Assembly (NCBI RefSeq): GCF_019399895.1 | Contig: NC_091885.1 | Span: forward strand, 2,702,501 to 2,766,500 | DNA from: Cardiocondyla obscurior | Lineage: Eukaryota > Arthropoda > Insecta > Hymenoptera > Formicidae | Direction: 5' to 3' | Length of the DNA: 64,000 nucleotides | Part shown: positions 13,497 to 26,800 of the stretch, piece after piece | Layout: each line of letters begins with the position of its first letter | Position numbering within the stretch: position 1 is the first letter of the stretch | Program-made: the position numbers and the translations under genes | The notes under the pieces: model-generated | What the model saw: only the letters and a program-made list of their open reading frames with translations | Told to the model about the DNA's origin: nothing | Database searches by the model: none

Positions 13497-15236
13497 TTAA
13501 ACAGCTTGTATACAAGCAAGTACATCATCTTTCAAATATCTTTTAGGCGTACTTTCTTTATCCGTTAAATTCCACGAGAATTCTAATATAGCTGTGGGAA
13601 TTAATCGTAATTCTAAAAGTGATTTTGCATGACACTCTTCCACTACCTTAATTCCGTCCGGTGTTATCAACAAAAAGGGCACTTCGTCATCGACTAAATT
13701 TTCAGTAACAAATTCGATTACATTTTGGAACTTTTCATGAACTGAAAATGTACCTTGCAATATTATTCCGTCTGGAAATTTAATACGAAGTACGGCAAAT
13801 TTATATCTCCTAAGTGCACGTTGCTCATCCTTCTCCCTCATAGCTTTTGTTCTTAACATTTGATTTCTTTCTACAGCTTCCGTTCTAACAATGATTAACA
13901 TTTTCATTTAGTTATATTATTCGGGCGTTCCGAAAAAAAAGCGCCATCAAATTAAATACAAACTTACCGTAACTGTTGTTCTTTTTTTATTTCTTCAGGA
14001 CTTATCGTGAAGAAGCTCGCTGGCAATTCATTTCTCACACGAGCTTGACTAGGCATTAACGCTTGTAAATTTCTGTCCAACTCAAGAGGAATGCGCTCAG
14101 CAGATTTTAATGCTTCATCTAAAATCATAAGATTTTCAAGGCTGCAATTGTCAGGACTCCATACTAAGAAATCTTCTTCGTTCTCGTTATGCAGTATTTT
14201 TTTCTGTTCAAAACCAGCTGCTTTTAAAAAATCTAACGCTCCTTCAATAGGCAAAACTTTTTCCTGTAAAAAAAAATGTATATAAGCTACTTTAATATTT
14301 ATTAAGATTATTTTAAATAAATTATTGAAAATACTCTATTACTTGGAATATTCTGTTACACATCCTGATTTTCCAATACTTCTCGACGTCGGGATTATTA
14401 ATAATATTATCCAAATATTTTCCAAGTGTTTCTACACAGCTTTCAATCTTCTCTTTTCCGGAATTACAATTTTGAATAATTAGACACGCGGTTAATCCTG
14501 CTTCCTCTCCCATTAACTGTTCATACAGAAATTCCCTTATCTTTATTTTCCACTCGTCTCGCGATAATATTTCATCAGATAAATACGGGCAACGGAAGAA
14601 CACATCGGTAACCGCAAAAATAGAAGGATCCACAATTTTATTCTTCTTTTCTTTCGATGCCGCATCTTCTGTCTGTTGTAAATTCTGCTGTGCTTTTCTT
14701 TCCATTTCCATTTCACGTTTAACTTGCGCTTGAATAGCTGCATATGATCTGCAAATAATTACGATATTAATTAAATAATATATAACCGAGAATATAACAC
14801 GAAATATAGTAGCAAAAAATCCAACACGACGCGAATTGACCGTCAACGACAAAATCATTAAAAAATTATTTTAATTATTATATTAATTATTATATACGTA
14901 TTAAATCTTGGTTTATCAGTTTTCTTTGCTTCCAATCTTGCTAAAGCAGCTTGGCCTGCTGTTTTAGCTTCCTCTGTTGGTTCTGCTCTCTTAATTGGTT
15001 CTTTAGGCTTTGTTGAAGTACATATACTACTGGTAGAATCAGTCAATCTATATATAAAAAAAAATTTTAATAATACACTTAGGTATCAATAATTAATCTG
15101 TCAATAGATATTATTACTAAATCTCTTAACAATTTTATATTTATTATAATTATAATTACTTGTATCCTTTTCCTGCTTTTATAAATTTTGCACTAGTTTT
15201 CTTTTTTTGAAAGAAAGATTTGATTTTATCAGCCAT
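13497..15236 (-). CDS. UBXN6: UBX domain-containing protein 6 (UBXD1), p97/VCP cofactor
   Basis: Five exons on the minus strand (15236-15160, 15047-14898, 14748-14343, 14263-13968, 13884-13497) join in phase and give 438 residues, close to human UBXN6 (about 441). The N-terminus (MADKIKSFFQKKKTSAKF) matches the family's conserved p97-binding start. A PUB domain spans roughly residues 140-250 and includes the WKIRMCNRIFQ region. The C-terminal UBX domain starts near residue 337 (RRYKFAVLRIKFPDG). As known for this family, it lacks the canonical FPR loop and reads LLITPDG there. In animals the protein bridges the p97/VCP ATPase to ubiquitinated cargo in endolysosomal sorting and lysophagy, in the cytosol. 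The ATG near 13909 that extends the last open frame is intronic: the acceptor at 13885-13886 restores LRTEAVERNQ. The small membrane-protein gene ends only 53 bp upstream on the same strand. Confidence 0.95.
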
Positions 15237-15289
15237 ATTTGTTTAATATAAAATTACTGTCCAGCCAATAAGTAAAAATTTAATATATA

Positions 15290-15802
15290 TTATTCTGTTG
15301 ATGAATTGCAATCTTCAGTAGTGCCTGAAAAAGAATATTAACCAATTTAAAATATATTATCATTATTCTACAAATGTGCACATTTATTATATACTTCTCA
15401 AATATAATGTTAGAACAGAAATTGACAACTTTTACGTTACTACGCCCTAAAAACGTTTTGTTCGCGTATGACCTCACCTGTCCTCATGAACTGTTCTGTG
15501 ATTCTGGTGCCATAAACGTGCCAGGCGACAAAGATCAACGCCACGCTGCTTACGAACGTCAAGAGGAAGACTTTGAGCAGTTGTAGCTGAAAATCGTCGA
15601 ACGAGAACAGCGCTATCAGCTCGTGAAAAAATCCGCGTAGCTTCAACGACGTTTCATCGTCGAAGATGACGGTGTCACCGAAGTTAAAGGTTAGACCGAA
15701 CGTCGTCGACAGAAACGATAACAGGTTGAGCACGCATTTATTGATCGCCTCCGACAAATAGTTCGTCCAAGGGCACGGATCCTCACATGCGCTGCTCATC
15801 AC
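15290..15802 (-). CDS. Small single-pass membrane protein, unknown function (119 aa)
   Basis: Two exons (15802-15478 and 15324-15290) joined in phase 1 encode 119 residues. A start one codon later is equally possible because the protein begins with two methionines. The N-terminal part has four cysteines and a mixed hydrophobic helix-like stretch. One clear membrane segment lies near residues 78-101 (LLKVFLLTFVSSVALIFVAW). It is followed by a short polar tail ending TTEDCNSSTE. No domain was recognised. The donor is ACAG|GTGAGG and the acceptor TTTTTCAG, both strong, and the long clean frame supports a real gene. It lies head-to-head with retm (567 bp apart) and tail-to-head with UBXN6 (53 bp between its stop and the UBXN6 ATG), so the two may share a transcript. 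Confidence 0.75.
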
Positions 15803-16055
15803 ATGAGGGAGAGATTCTCGGCGCTGAAGTTATGAACACTTGAGCGAGCCTCTCGAAAACGTCACGCAATTTTATCACGATCGGGGGTATCGGAACGGCT
15901 GACGATTAATTACTCACGGGGATGTCAAATGGACATCGGAATTAAAGTTCCGAAAACTTTCGAGTCGTCACGCCGATATATGGCACATTAATACGGGGAC
16001 GTAGCTTCCTTTTTGATGGTCTTCGGAACGTGAAGAAAGGACGTACTGAATCTCC

Positions 16056-16090
16056 GATTGGGCTAATCGAATGTGACGTCGGCCAATCGG
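16056..16090. promoter_or_regulatory. Shared promoter elements: two CCAAT boxes and a CRE
   Basis: Between the divergently transcribed small membrane-protein gene (-) and retm (+) lie an inverted CCAAT box (ATTGG within 16056-16062), a TGACGTC CRE-type site (16074-16080) and a direct CCAAT (GGCCAATCGG, 16081-16090). The two CCAAT boxes have opposite orientations, as is common in bidirectional promoters. No TATA box is visible. The assignment to both genes is inference from position. Confidence 0.5.
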
Positions 16091-16368
16091 AGCGCGCTGG
16101 ATGAACCGGAGCATGTTGCGACAGGCGGCACGAACAACCTTCGGAGCCTCCGGAGTCACTTTCTTTTCCGTACACACCTTAATTGGAAGGGGGAGTTCTG
16201 TCTACACTGACTACTCCGCATCGGGCCTGTCAATTGATTGCCTCCGTGTGGTGTCTGGTGTGATGACTGTACTTCATATACTGTGATCGAATTGTCGCGG
16301 GTCCCGTTGCGTTATCGTCGGCGTCGGATTACTAGGACTTAATAAACAAACGAGGAGAGGCAGCAATC

Positions 16369-19300
16369 ATGGTCCAGCAGTATCAGTCGCCCGTGCGAGT
16401 TTACAAGCACCCCTTCGCTCTCGTCATGATGGTGCGTTTAATGCTATGCAACCTTCAAACTTGGCTGTCATAAATTATTTATCGCATTTCTTGCTTTTAC
16501 GTCCTTCGCGACCATACCCCTGAAAATCCAATAAACGATTTTCTCCGTACGAATATCGTCCGAACTGCATTGAGGTAGACTATTGTTCTTTAAATTTTTT
16601 TTTCTCTTTTTCTTCTTTTTATCTTGAGTTTTTTTTTATGTTTGCTTAATGCAAATTCTTGTCCTTGATCTTTCTGCCCGTGTAGTCTTCCTTGAGCGGT
16701 ATAATAAACGCGTTATGCACAATAAATTATTAAAGATGTGAATTTAAATTCTTTTACAGGCATATGAGCGTAGGTTTCCAACTTGTCCACAAATACCAGT
16801 TTTTGTTGGATGTGAAGTTATGCTGGATGAAGAGAGTGAGGATGGTGTTGTTAGAACAACAGAAAGGCGATGTAAATTAAATGTTGAAGCACCTTATATC
16901 TTGAAAAAGGTTTGTCTACATATGTATGTAAAAATATATTTAAAATTTCTCACACTACTACTTATTTCCTTTTTTTTTATGCAAAAGTTTATCATATTAA
17001 TAAATAGTTGATTTAGAACATTTTACATTTTAATTGATAATTTATTTCAGATAATTGGTGTGGATTTTGTATACTTTATTCAAAGAAATGTTTTAAATAG
17101 GCGCAATAATGTTTTAGAAATAGAAGCATACAACGAAAGTTTTGCCACTAGAGTAACTGTTATTGAAAAATGTAAATATTTTGTAAGTATTACATGAATT
17201 TATTTATTGCATAAAAAATATTTTATGTTTTGATAAAAGAAATACTATATTTAGAATATTCCTTATATATTGTGCTAATCATTATTTGCATTTTTAGATT
17301 CATCCTGAAAATCCAGAATGGACTTGCTTTGAACAAACAGCAAGTTTAGATATTAAGAATTTTTTTGGATTTGAAAACTCAATGGAAAAATTAGCTATGA
17401 AACAATATGCACAGAATATTGCTAAAGTAATAATAATCTTATTAATAATTAATAATTAATAATTAAAACAATATAATTATAATATAAAATAATAATTGTG
17501 TTTAATTGTAGGGTAAAGAAATTATCGAGTATTTCGTAAACCAGTTGAAAGAAGAAGGCATTACTTACGTCGCTCCGTGGCAGGACCCGCAGGAAAAATC
17601 GGAAGAAGAAAAGTAAGCATAACATATTAGATTAAATTAAATTAAATTAAATTAAATATAATACATTAGAGTCCCGTTATACATCTTAATTGCATAAATT
17701 TCACATTGCTTGTAAAGGAACATCACGATGGACGAGCACTTCAAACATCAAGAGCACATACACACACATGCGTATACAAGTGATTGCTTCTATAAAATAT
17801 TAAAAATTTTTATTGTAACATCTTAAAATTTTAATTTCCAGCAGTAAACATTTAACACATTTTACCTAAATTCATACTAACAATTTATATTGAGCAATGT
17901 TTTCGGTCTGCAATGGTTGCTTTTTTTATATAGGAAAAATGTGGACGAAAATAGTGAGTTATATAGTGACAAAGAATTATGTAATACCGACAACAAGCTA
18001 CCCAGTAATAGAGGTATTTTATCTTTTTTAATATTTGTATATTATTTTGATAAATATGGCGAAGCATTATTTAACAAATTTTTTATTTTATTTTAGAAAT
18101 GCAATTGTCATCGGATTACATAGAAAGATACTTAGGAAAACTAGACATGATACAGGAAAGCAAATTAGTACAACTTAGACACAGCATTGAAGAACTGAGG
18201 GGTAGTTCTGCACCAGGTTATGCCACGCTTCTGCGGTTCCTCAGGGCTACAGAATTCTCGGTTGAAAAGGCTAGAGAAATGTTAACACAATCTTTACATT
18301 GGAGGAAGAAGCATCAAATCGATAAACTTCTTGACGAGTACGAAATACCGCAAGTGGTTAAAGATTACTTTCCTGGCGGATGGCACCATTTTGATAAAGG
18401 TTACTATATAAATCAATTAAAAATAAACTTACTATAAATGTTACTGTTCTCATGCTATGAAAAATAATGAATCGGTATATGTAGTATAATGTATCACAAA
18501 ATGATATAAGAAATATTTGACCTAATATTATATTCCATTTATATCTTGTCTATTATAGACGGGCGACCTTTATATATATTGAGGTTGGGTCAAATGGACG
18601 TTAAAGGTTTACTTAAATCGATCGGAGAAGACGAATTATTGTTATTAGTAAGTTAGGCTTAGCTTAAAATATTTTAAAGTTAAAAAGTTTACAAAATAAC
18701 TTAAACTTTTACATTCTACAGGCGTTACATATCTGTGAAGAAGGTCTGCATTTAATGGAAGAAGCTACTACTGTTTGGGACCATCCGGTTTCTCAATGGA
18801 CATTATTAATAGATTTAGAAGGTTTAAATATGCGGCATTTATGGAGACCTGGAATAAAAGTATAATCATTTTTTAATTAAATACATTACATTATATTCTA
18901 TAATAACTTGTATTTGTTTCATTTACTGTAGGCATTGCTACGAATAATAGAGATAGTTGAAGCAAACTATCCAGAAACAATGGGAAGAGTTCTAATTATG
19001 CGTGCTCCTAGATGTTTTCCTATTTTGTGGACGCTCATCAGTACTTTTATCAGTAAGAATGTTATTATTTAATTTAATTATATTAAATTATTTTTTTTAA
19101 ATCGCGTTATATAATCAAAATTGCAGATGAAAATACGAGGAAGAAATTTATTTTTTATTGTGGTACGGACTACCAAGAACAAGGAGGTCTTAGTGAATAT
19201 ATTAATCAAGAATTTATTCCTGATTTTCTCGGTGGTTCTTCAGAGGTAAGACGTAATAATATTAATAATATTAATAAAACAATTAAATATTGGAAATATC

Positions 19301-21219
19301 ACACTTACTAATACGAATATTTTATATACAAGTGCATATCTATGATGTGTTTACATTATTATACAGAATTAATTTATTATATATATATAAAAATACATTT
19401 AACAGGTATTTTATATAATTTTTACATTGCAATTTATTAATAATTTATTTTATTAATTTTTCTTAGAATGGAATATATATTATATACATATAAATTCCAA
19501 AGTAAATGATAATTTCTTAAACGTTTTATACAATTTATGAAATTTTTTTTTCTTTTTTTGGAAAAAAAACGATGCGTCATTTTTTTTATTTTATACATTG
19601 GAGTAACATATTTTTTATATACGTGTGAATATTAGGATGTGAATATATGCGAAGTCTATAATATGGTACCTCGAAGATTTTACATTTTCGACGCAACTGC
19701 AAACACCGTAAGAGAACGATTCAAAATTTATGTTAAACATGTAGAAATTTTTTCTGCAGCTAACTGGCTTTAGTGAAAAAAATGTGACGTTTTCATAGTT
19801 CTTAAAAATAATTATGTCATTTTTTAGATTCATAGGCATTGTCTATTTGTCGTGTTCGTACGTCCTTATCTCTGTGATATATCATCCATCTGAGAAAAAT
19901 TATTTTATACAAATCATCCGTTATAATTTTTTATTTATAAAATATTGGAATTTTATCGATAAAGTTTACATTCAAACATTATTTGTATGTATTGTCAAAT
20001 ATGAATATAGTTTTGATATAATTAAAATCATGTATCTATGTAATGCACGTAAATTTAAGCACTAATTTAAAAATATAGATTAACACCGTGCGCACAAGGT
20101 GTGAAGTAATTTTATGTGCCCTCGCTAGTTAAATTTCAGAGTACACTTTACACAAATTCAAAGCATTATAAATTATATATTAAATTAACTATTTAGGCTC
20201 TGAATTATTTAAAGCTTAAAGTCCATTAAATGTCTGAAATTTAATTACCTGTTAATTTTCGTAATACCATAATTCAAATATCATTAAAATGAGATAATAA
20301 ATCCAAATAAGTATCTAACATTTTGTTTTGTTTTTATTAAATATCAGACATACGTAATGGAAGGTGGAGTAGTACCGAAAAACTTATACAGAATGGATTT
20401 GGAGGGTACTTCTGGTGAACACGAACACAGTCTCTATCACTCTATCAGTTTAAGCCGTGGTCAAACTCATCATGTGTTCATAGAATCGAATGATCCGGGT
20501 GCTGTTTTAACGTGGGACTTCGATGTAATGCGACATAATGTCAAATTTACAGTACTTCACAAACCTCGCAACGGTGAAAACGATGCTATTTCAGGTACAT
20601 TTTACCGTTGAAATAAATTTATTATAAACGCGTAACAATTTTTTATAATTTAAATTAATAATATGATTATTTTATAGAACTTCCAGAACTGGCGGTAGGC
20701 GGCGATCATGAAATTGTTGCTGCAAAGGAGTTGAAAGATAATTATAAAGTCGAACATAGCGTAATATGTCATGATGGTGAAAGCATTCAAGTATGTACAT
20801 TTAATTAATTATTTGATAAAATTCTAAAAATATAAATCTTTGCTTTTTTTAGAAATTAATTTTCTATTTATTAATTAATTTTCTATTTTATATTTATTAA
20901 TTTTTTATATTATAGGGAACTCATATCATGCAAGATACAGGTACTTATGCGTTACAATGGCAAAATCAAGAAGATCAAGCTGAATTTCTTCCATCTATTA
21001 GTTCTCATAAAGCTCAACTTATGTACTTTTACGAAACTTTGCCGTCTGAACATTATAGGTATTTATGTAATACATTTTACACGTAGTATATATTTTTTAC
21101 TTTTACATAGAATAATCTTAAAACTTTTTTTTTTAATGGCTTCTTTTAGAGGTTCAATGATGAGTTTGCAGTCAGCTATAAGTGGAAGGTCAGAGGCTAG
21201 TTCATCTCTATCCAGATGA
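16369..21219 (+). CDS. retm: SEC14-like protein with PRELI, CRAL-TRIO and GOLD domains (real-time)
   Basis: Fifteen exons: 16369-16431, 16760-16909, 17051-17182, 17298-17426, 17512-17612, 17934-18013, 18097-18399, 18559-18647, 18722-18859, 18932-19052, 19127-19245, 20348-20594, 20678-20790, 20916-21058, 21150-21219. All phases agree and the product is 665 residues, as expected for Drosophila retm and vertebrate SEC14L1/L5. Residues 1 to about 175 form the PRELI/MSF1 domain (start MVQQYQSPVRVYKHPF). A CRAL-TRIO N-terminal helix segment follows near 219-320 (LLRFLRATEFSVEKA). The SEC14 lipid-binding domain lies at about 320-475 (RPLYILRLGQMDVKG, IDLEGLNMRHLWRPG) and the GOLD domain at about 490-640 (HSISLSRGQTHHVFIESN). 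The family is linked to phospholipid transfer and Golgi/vesicle traffic. The C-terminal tail is Ser-rich. The longest intron (19246-20347) is AT-rich and has no other gene. Confidence 0.95.
17631..17657 (+). repeat. ATTAA pentanucleotide microsatellite
   Basis: Five perfect ATTAA units plus a partial one, inside the fifth intron of retm, directly after the exon ending at 17612. Confidence 0.8.
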
Positions 21220-23371
21220 AAGGCAATGAATATGGATATTGAATTGCAGGAGACATGAAATTTTATTTATAATATTTTAGCAATATGTGTTATCGAAACA
21301 CGAATCTCATTCCTATTTAATGAGATTAAGATATGATTTATCTTTTACTTGATATTTTAATTTAATTGATGGGAAAACTTGTGTCGGCAATCCGAATACT
21401 GCTTCGAATCTCAAGCCTAAAATACTCGACAACTACATAATCAACGTTATCACGTTATATATAACTGTTAAACAATAATACCTTATAACCTTATATAATA
21501 ATGTTATCTAATATTTAAACTTTATTTTTCATATGAAGATAAATCATTTAATACTCGAAGTAAAGTCATGTACATTTTATAGATCATGTGGTAATATAGG
21601 CAGTAGATTTCACTGCAAGGAGATATCACAGTATCCAACTCCAAAGTAGACAGTAATTCCAATTGTGCAAATAAATTGTGATTTAATATTAATTTATATA
21701 TTTATATTTACACAAATGACACGGGTAACGGAAAACGTTCTTCCCTCTCTTGTATTTTAAAATTTTGTCTTAAAAAAGGACGTTGAACAAATTAATTTTA
21801 ATAGCGTAACGATATATAATAATTTTATATATCATAATGAAATTCAATTCTATTTTATTGTTGAAAGATAAAACACATTGTGCTATATGTAAAACATTTT
21901 GAACATCCTTCCATTAAATACTGTACAAGAACGTTAATAGTTATAGAATTGTCTCGTTCTTGAACTAGAGATCTGATAAAAAATTGAGTGAAGAACTTAA
22001 TAATTTATTATTGATTTTAATTAAAATTATACTAAATATTGTGATATCTATGGTTTCAAATCAAGGTACATAAAAATTAACAAAAATATAAAACACATTT
22101 AATAATTTATTATGTGCCAAAATATAAAAACTAAATATTTTTACTATAAATGGAATAAATTTTACCATTGAAATAATTTTAAAAAAGAAATAATTTTGAG
22201 ATATAAAAATATAACTACAAGTATATAATTATGGAGCATAATTTATCATTTATTTAATGATTATGTGTATTAAATGTACGAAATTTTAGCAGTAGAATAA
22301 TACTTTAAGTTTAGATCTATTACTGATTATTTTCTGGTAATCTACAAAAATTTATTAATCTTAGATATTTTTTTTTTTAATAGTAACAACTAACACAATA
22401 CATAGACTAATAAAGATGAATTAATTCTAAAATGCAGGATATGCGAAACATATAATTATTATAAATAGTATAAATATATGATACGATTAATTAATAGTCA
22501 ATTGCGATGTGTAATATATAACAGATTTAAGGATGCTCATACTTTTGATGGCAGATATTGTATAGAAATGTAAGAATATGGGGAAAGCTGTCGTATAAGA
22601 AATTATCTATAATTATCAAGACATAATTTATGAGAACGCAAACTCTATTTACTTATATTAATAAGTAAAAACAGCTTTTGGTTTCTTAATAAATTTTGTC
22701 TTGACGATTTTCAATTGTAAATAACGTATAGTTCAAGTAAAAAAAAAATTACATATTTTTCAAAGCAGATTTTTAGAATAACAGAACAAAACAAACGTGT
22801 TTCTACTAGGATAATATAGCGAAATAAATTGTATGGCCGGCCAATACTTGTTAAATAGTTAATTAAAAATGTCATTTATTATTCATAAGATACTATTAGC
22901 TACTTTAAAATGTATGACTAGTACGCGCATAATATGTAGCAAACGATTACGTGAAGAATTACGCGTGCGAGTAGTAAAACAATTTATCATTTGAATAATA
23001 AGGGAAGTTTACTATTTCGTAATGTGTAACTTACGTCTCTTTTGCGACTAGAAATTACGTAGCAAATTTGCGAAATTATGATATTGTCCGAAAATAAAAA
23101 AAATTATATGTAGATCACTGATTTATAGTATCACGTAATAGCAATGTAGTTGGTAGTATGATTTCTATTGTCATCACATACAACGTTGAAGGCAATAAAG
23201 TTCAAACAGCTTTATTCAATGATTTATTGTACTAGAACAAACCATGCCGCTATTTTTCGAAATCTCCCAATTCGTGCGCGTCATTATAATTGAGTAATCT
23301 ATAGTCGACGACGAGTTATTGATTTAAGACACCCGATTACAAACTACAAGAAAAAAAATCATGCGACTTAC
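21220..23371. other. retm 3' UTR and AT-rich intergenic DNA
   Basis: Strongly AT-rich sequence with AATAAA-type signals, for example near 21671. The proximal part is probably retm 3' UTR. No coding exon, RNA gene or repeat family is recognisable in the rest. Confidence 0.5.
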
Positions 23372-23584
23372 CAAACTGCATGAGCTTCAGCGGAGTTGTA
23401 GAATTCCGCCGGTGACTGTAACATAAAAAGAAAAATATTAATGTAGACATGCCAGTTAGTTAATAAAATTAATAAAAAGAAAAGTAAAGGTTTTTTATTT
23501 TATTTTATTTAAAAAATTCAATGCTTACCTAAAAGTTGCTCCGCTGATGCAAGATACCCGTCCCGAGCCTGCTCCTCCTCTCAG
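23372..23584 (-). other. Exon-like module, copy 2 of a dispersed duplicate
   Basis: Minus strand: a 56-nt block (23584-23529) starts CTGAGAGGAGGAGCAGG and ends TTTTAG|GTAAGC. An AT-rich intron of 113 bp with a TGTTACAG acceptor follows, then a 44-nt exon (23415-23372) ending TTTG|GTAAGT. The same arrangement, including both donors, the acceptor and the 44-nt exon length, occurs at 47413-47629. The 44-nt exon reads SPAEFYNSAEAHA in one frame, against SPAELYTSAEAHA in the other copy. In that frame the upstream block ends in TAG exactly at the junction, as in copy 1. The upstream ATG seen in copy 1 is replaced (GATTAA instead of GATGGC). It sits head-to-head with the F-box gene, about 250 bp away. 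The parent gene is not identified, and it could be noncoding. Confidence 0.5.
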
Positions 23585-23831
23585 TTTGTGTCGAGTTAAT
23601 CTTCCGCGCACAAGTCACTCGCGAACACCCGATTTACTTAAAATGACGCGCCAAGAGAATTTGATTGTCAAGTTACGTTTGTACGATGATATTGTCCGCA
23701 GGTAACTTAACGATTCGTCTCACCATAACCTTGAGCCTGACCAACGTATTCGCTGGTCCTGGGGAGTGTCTGAAGGCCTGTCAAGTGACTGTTGATCGTA
23801 CACTTTTCTATCGTTTTTATCAATAACAATT

Positions 23832-26800
23832 ATGGATCCCGCGGTCTTCCCGGAGGAGATTTGGATTAAGATTTTATTATATTGCGATGTACCTGACATT
23901 ATCGCGTTCGGCAGCACGTGCAAATATTTAAGGAAAACGTCGGACACGGATTATCTGTGGTGAGTGCGTTAGGTTAGATTAACGTTACTCCGAGTTTGTC
24001 GCGGATAGACTCGCGAGCGATTTACTCCGGACGAAATTTTTGCGCACACGAACTGATAAAGATTAATCTCACTCTCCGCTTTCTTTTCCGTGGAAACTCG
24101 CTACGCGAAATTATTTCGCGGCCGAGGCGTCGTCTTCTCTGTGAGGACCGATCGCGTATCAAACAGCACGTACACCGAAGGGTAGATATGGCGTTTTCTG
24201 CGGCGGTAGCGGCTAGCGTACGTACGTAATTCTAAGCGGCAGAGGCAGGGGATGAGAGAACGGGGAGAAATCGGTCTTCGGCAAACCGGCCGGCGCGGTA
24301 TATGCATGCGATACATGTGAAACTCGACGCACACGACGCTAAAGTAACATTCGCTAGCTGCCGTCGACCATATCTGCCTTTCAGCGTACAGAGACAGCTT
24401 CTTCCGAATAAGAGATGTTTATTCTTAATTCTGGGATAATAAGCTTTGTTATTTTGCAGGAAGATGAAGTGGCTGCAGCTGATTTCAAAGGTACACTTCA
24501 AGTTCCCGGATATAAAATGCTTACAATTGCTCAGCGTCAGTTTTAAAGCTATGTGCTATAGATTGCACATGGTCATAACGTTGGGGGAGAACGCACCTTT
24601 TCCGAAGTGCTATCACTGCAGCGGGTACACATGTCAGAGGAACTGTGTTGAAGGCTCTAGCGCCAAGGTAGTCATCGAGATCGGCAATAAGTACACTTGG
24701 GTCATCACTCCATACTTCGGACTGAGGAGACACTTCTCCATGTTCGGCATACCGAAGTACAACAATAAAACTCACGTGGAACAGACACAAGTTCAGAACG
24801 TTCCGAGTAGCAGTACGCGGTCAAAATCTGACACAAAATCGCTAGCGAAACGATTAAAGCTGTTGAAGCTGCCTGAATTGGCGACCACTAAGATTCCACG
24901 GCCGAGCGGACCGTTCTGCGTTTTCTGCAATCCCGTGAAGTTGTACAGAGAAAAGCGAAGATTAACTACACATCAGAATGATCCAATGTGCTACACCAGG
25001 CCAAATCCAATATATCAGAAATTAATAAATGGATATTGCACTGACACGGTAGAAGTTCTCGGTATTCCAAATGTAGATGTCGTGAGTCCGGCAGAGGCCT
25101 TGCTGTGCGAAGGCACATTTCCAGTTCTGAAAACCTTTATTGATCACCTGTTTCACCAAATGAGCTTAACTGCAACACTCAGAAAGCCGAATACCGTACT
25201 CATGTTTTGCGAACCACTCGCAATGCATCCTACTTTAAGAAAACAGTTATTACATTATTTATTTCAGGAAGTTAAAGTAGCAAGGTAATAATAATTTAAA
25301 TTAATATACATCAGCGCTCGGAATTAGTAGCCCAGTTCGACCGATTTCTGATTGTCTCCGCTTTCGGTCCCTCACTATCGCTTGAAGCTCGACGGCCGGC
25401 TGCCGATCGCGCGCGAGACGCTTTAACTTAGAAGCGTTCCTATTTATATTCACGTTAAAATCATACATTTTATTAAATAATTAATAAAATTCTTTTTTTT
25501 AATTAATAATTTATATAATTACATATTACTAATTAATTTCCTGTTATTAACATTTTTATTTTATTAATTATTTTACTGTGTGGCCGAGTTTTAAATATAT
25601 AAAAATGTATTTTAATATATATAATTTTATATGTTTAAAACTCGGATACACAGTAAAATAATTATTAAAATAATAAAAATGTTAATAATAGGCAATTAGT
25701 AATATGTAATTATATGAATTATTAGTTAAGAAAAAGAATTTTATTAATTATTTAATAAAGTGTATGATTCTAACGAGAATAAAAATAGGAACGCTCCGAA
25801 GTTAAAGCGTCTCGCGCGCGATCGGCAACCGGCCGTCGAGCTTTAAGCGATAGTGGGGGACCGAAAGCGGAGACAATCAGAAATCGGCCGAACTGGGCTA
25901 CTAATTCCGAGCGCTGATATACATATACATAGATACACGTGTTACATATTATATTATTTTAATAAATAAATTTTAAATTTTTATGAATTTATCAACACTA
26001 AAATTACAATACGGATATTAATGTTATAGCTGTAAAAATTTTTAATGAAATTATTGTAGAGTATGTCTGGTGCCGAAGCCTCTAGCAGCGTGTGCCATGC
26101 TGGATGTTGAAACCTGTGTAGTAATTGATAGCGGTGCTCTCAGCACAACAGTTGCCGTTGTAATTGGAGGACGAGTAATGCCACAGCGTTGGAGATTGCT
26201 ACCGGTTGGTGGTTGGCACGTTGCCTATCACTTGAAACAAGCTATGTACTGGCAACCAAAAGAGTATCATCAAATACCTATATCCTACTTAGACATCTTG
26301 GCTGTTAAAGAAAGATGCAGGCTGAGTTATAATATTAAAAACGAAGAAAAACGCCTGGGACAAAAAGCAAGGGAACACATTCATCTTCGAGTTGATAGCT
26401 ACGCCGATTATAAGCAATTTTGGGTATGTATATATAATATCTAAAGAAATAATTAATTTGTTTTATAATTTTCATACTTCAATTTATCGAACAATGTTAT
26501 ATAAATTTTTTTTTATTTTTCAGAGAGTTTCATTAGGGCCAGAATTATACATAGCCCCTGAAATGATGTATATCAGTTTACATTTACCCGAAGTTATAAA
26601 AGATGTAACATTAGGCTTACCAGAAGACATAATGCACGATTGTCTTTCACATATTCTACTTACTGGTGGCAATACAGATCTTACAGGTTTTGATCTAAGA
26701 CTTACCAAGGATTTGCGTGAGGTACTGCCGGAGTATAGTAGGATTTTGGAAGTAAGAAGCTGTCCTGGTACTCATAGTTGGAATGTGGCAATGGGATCTA

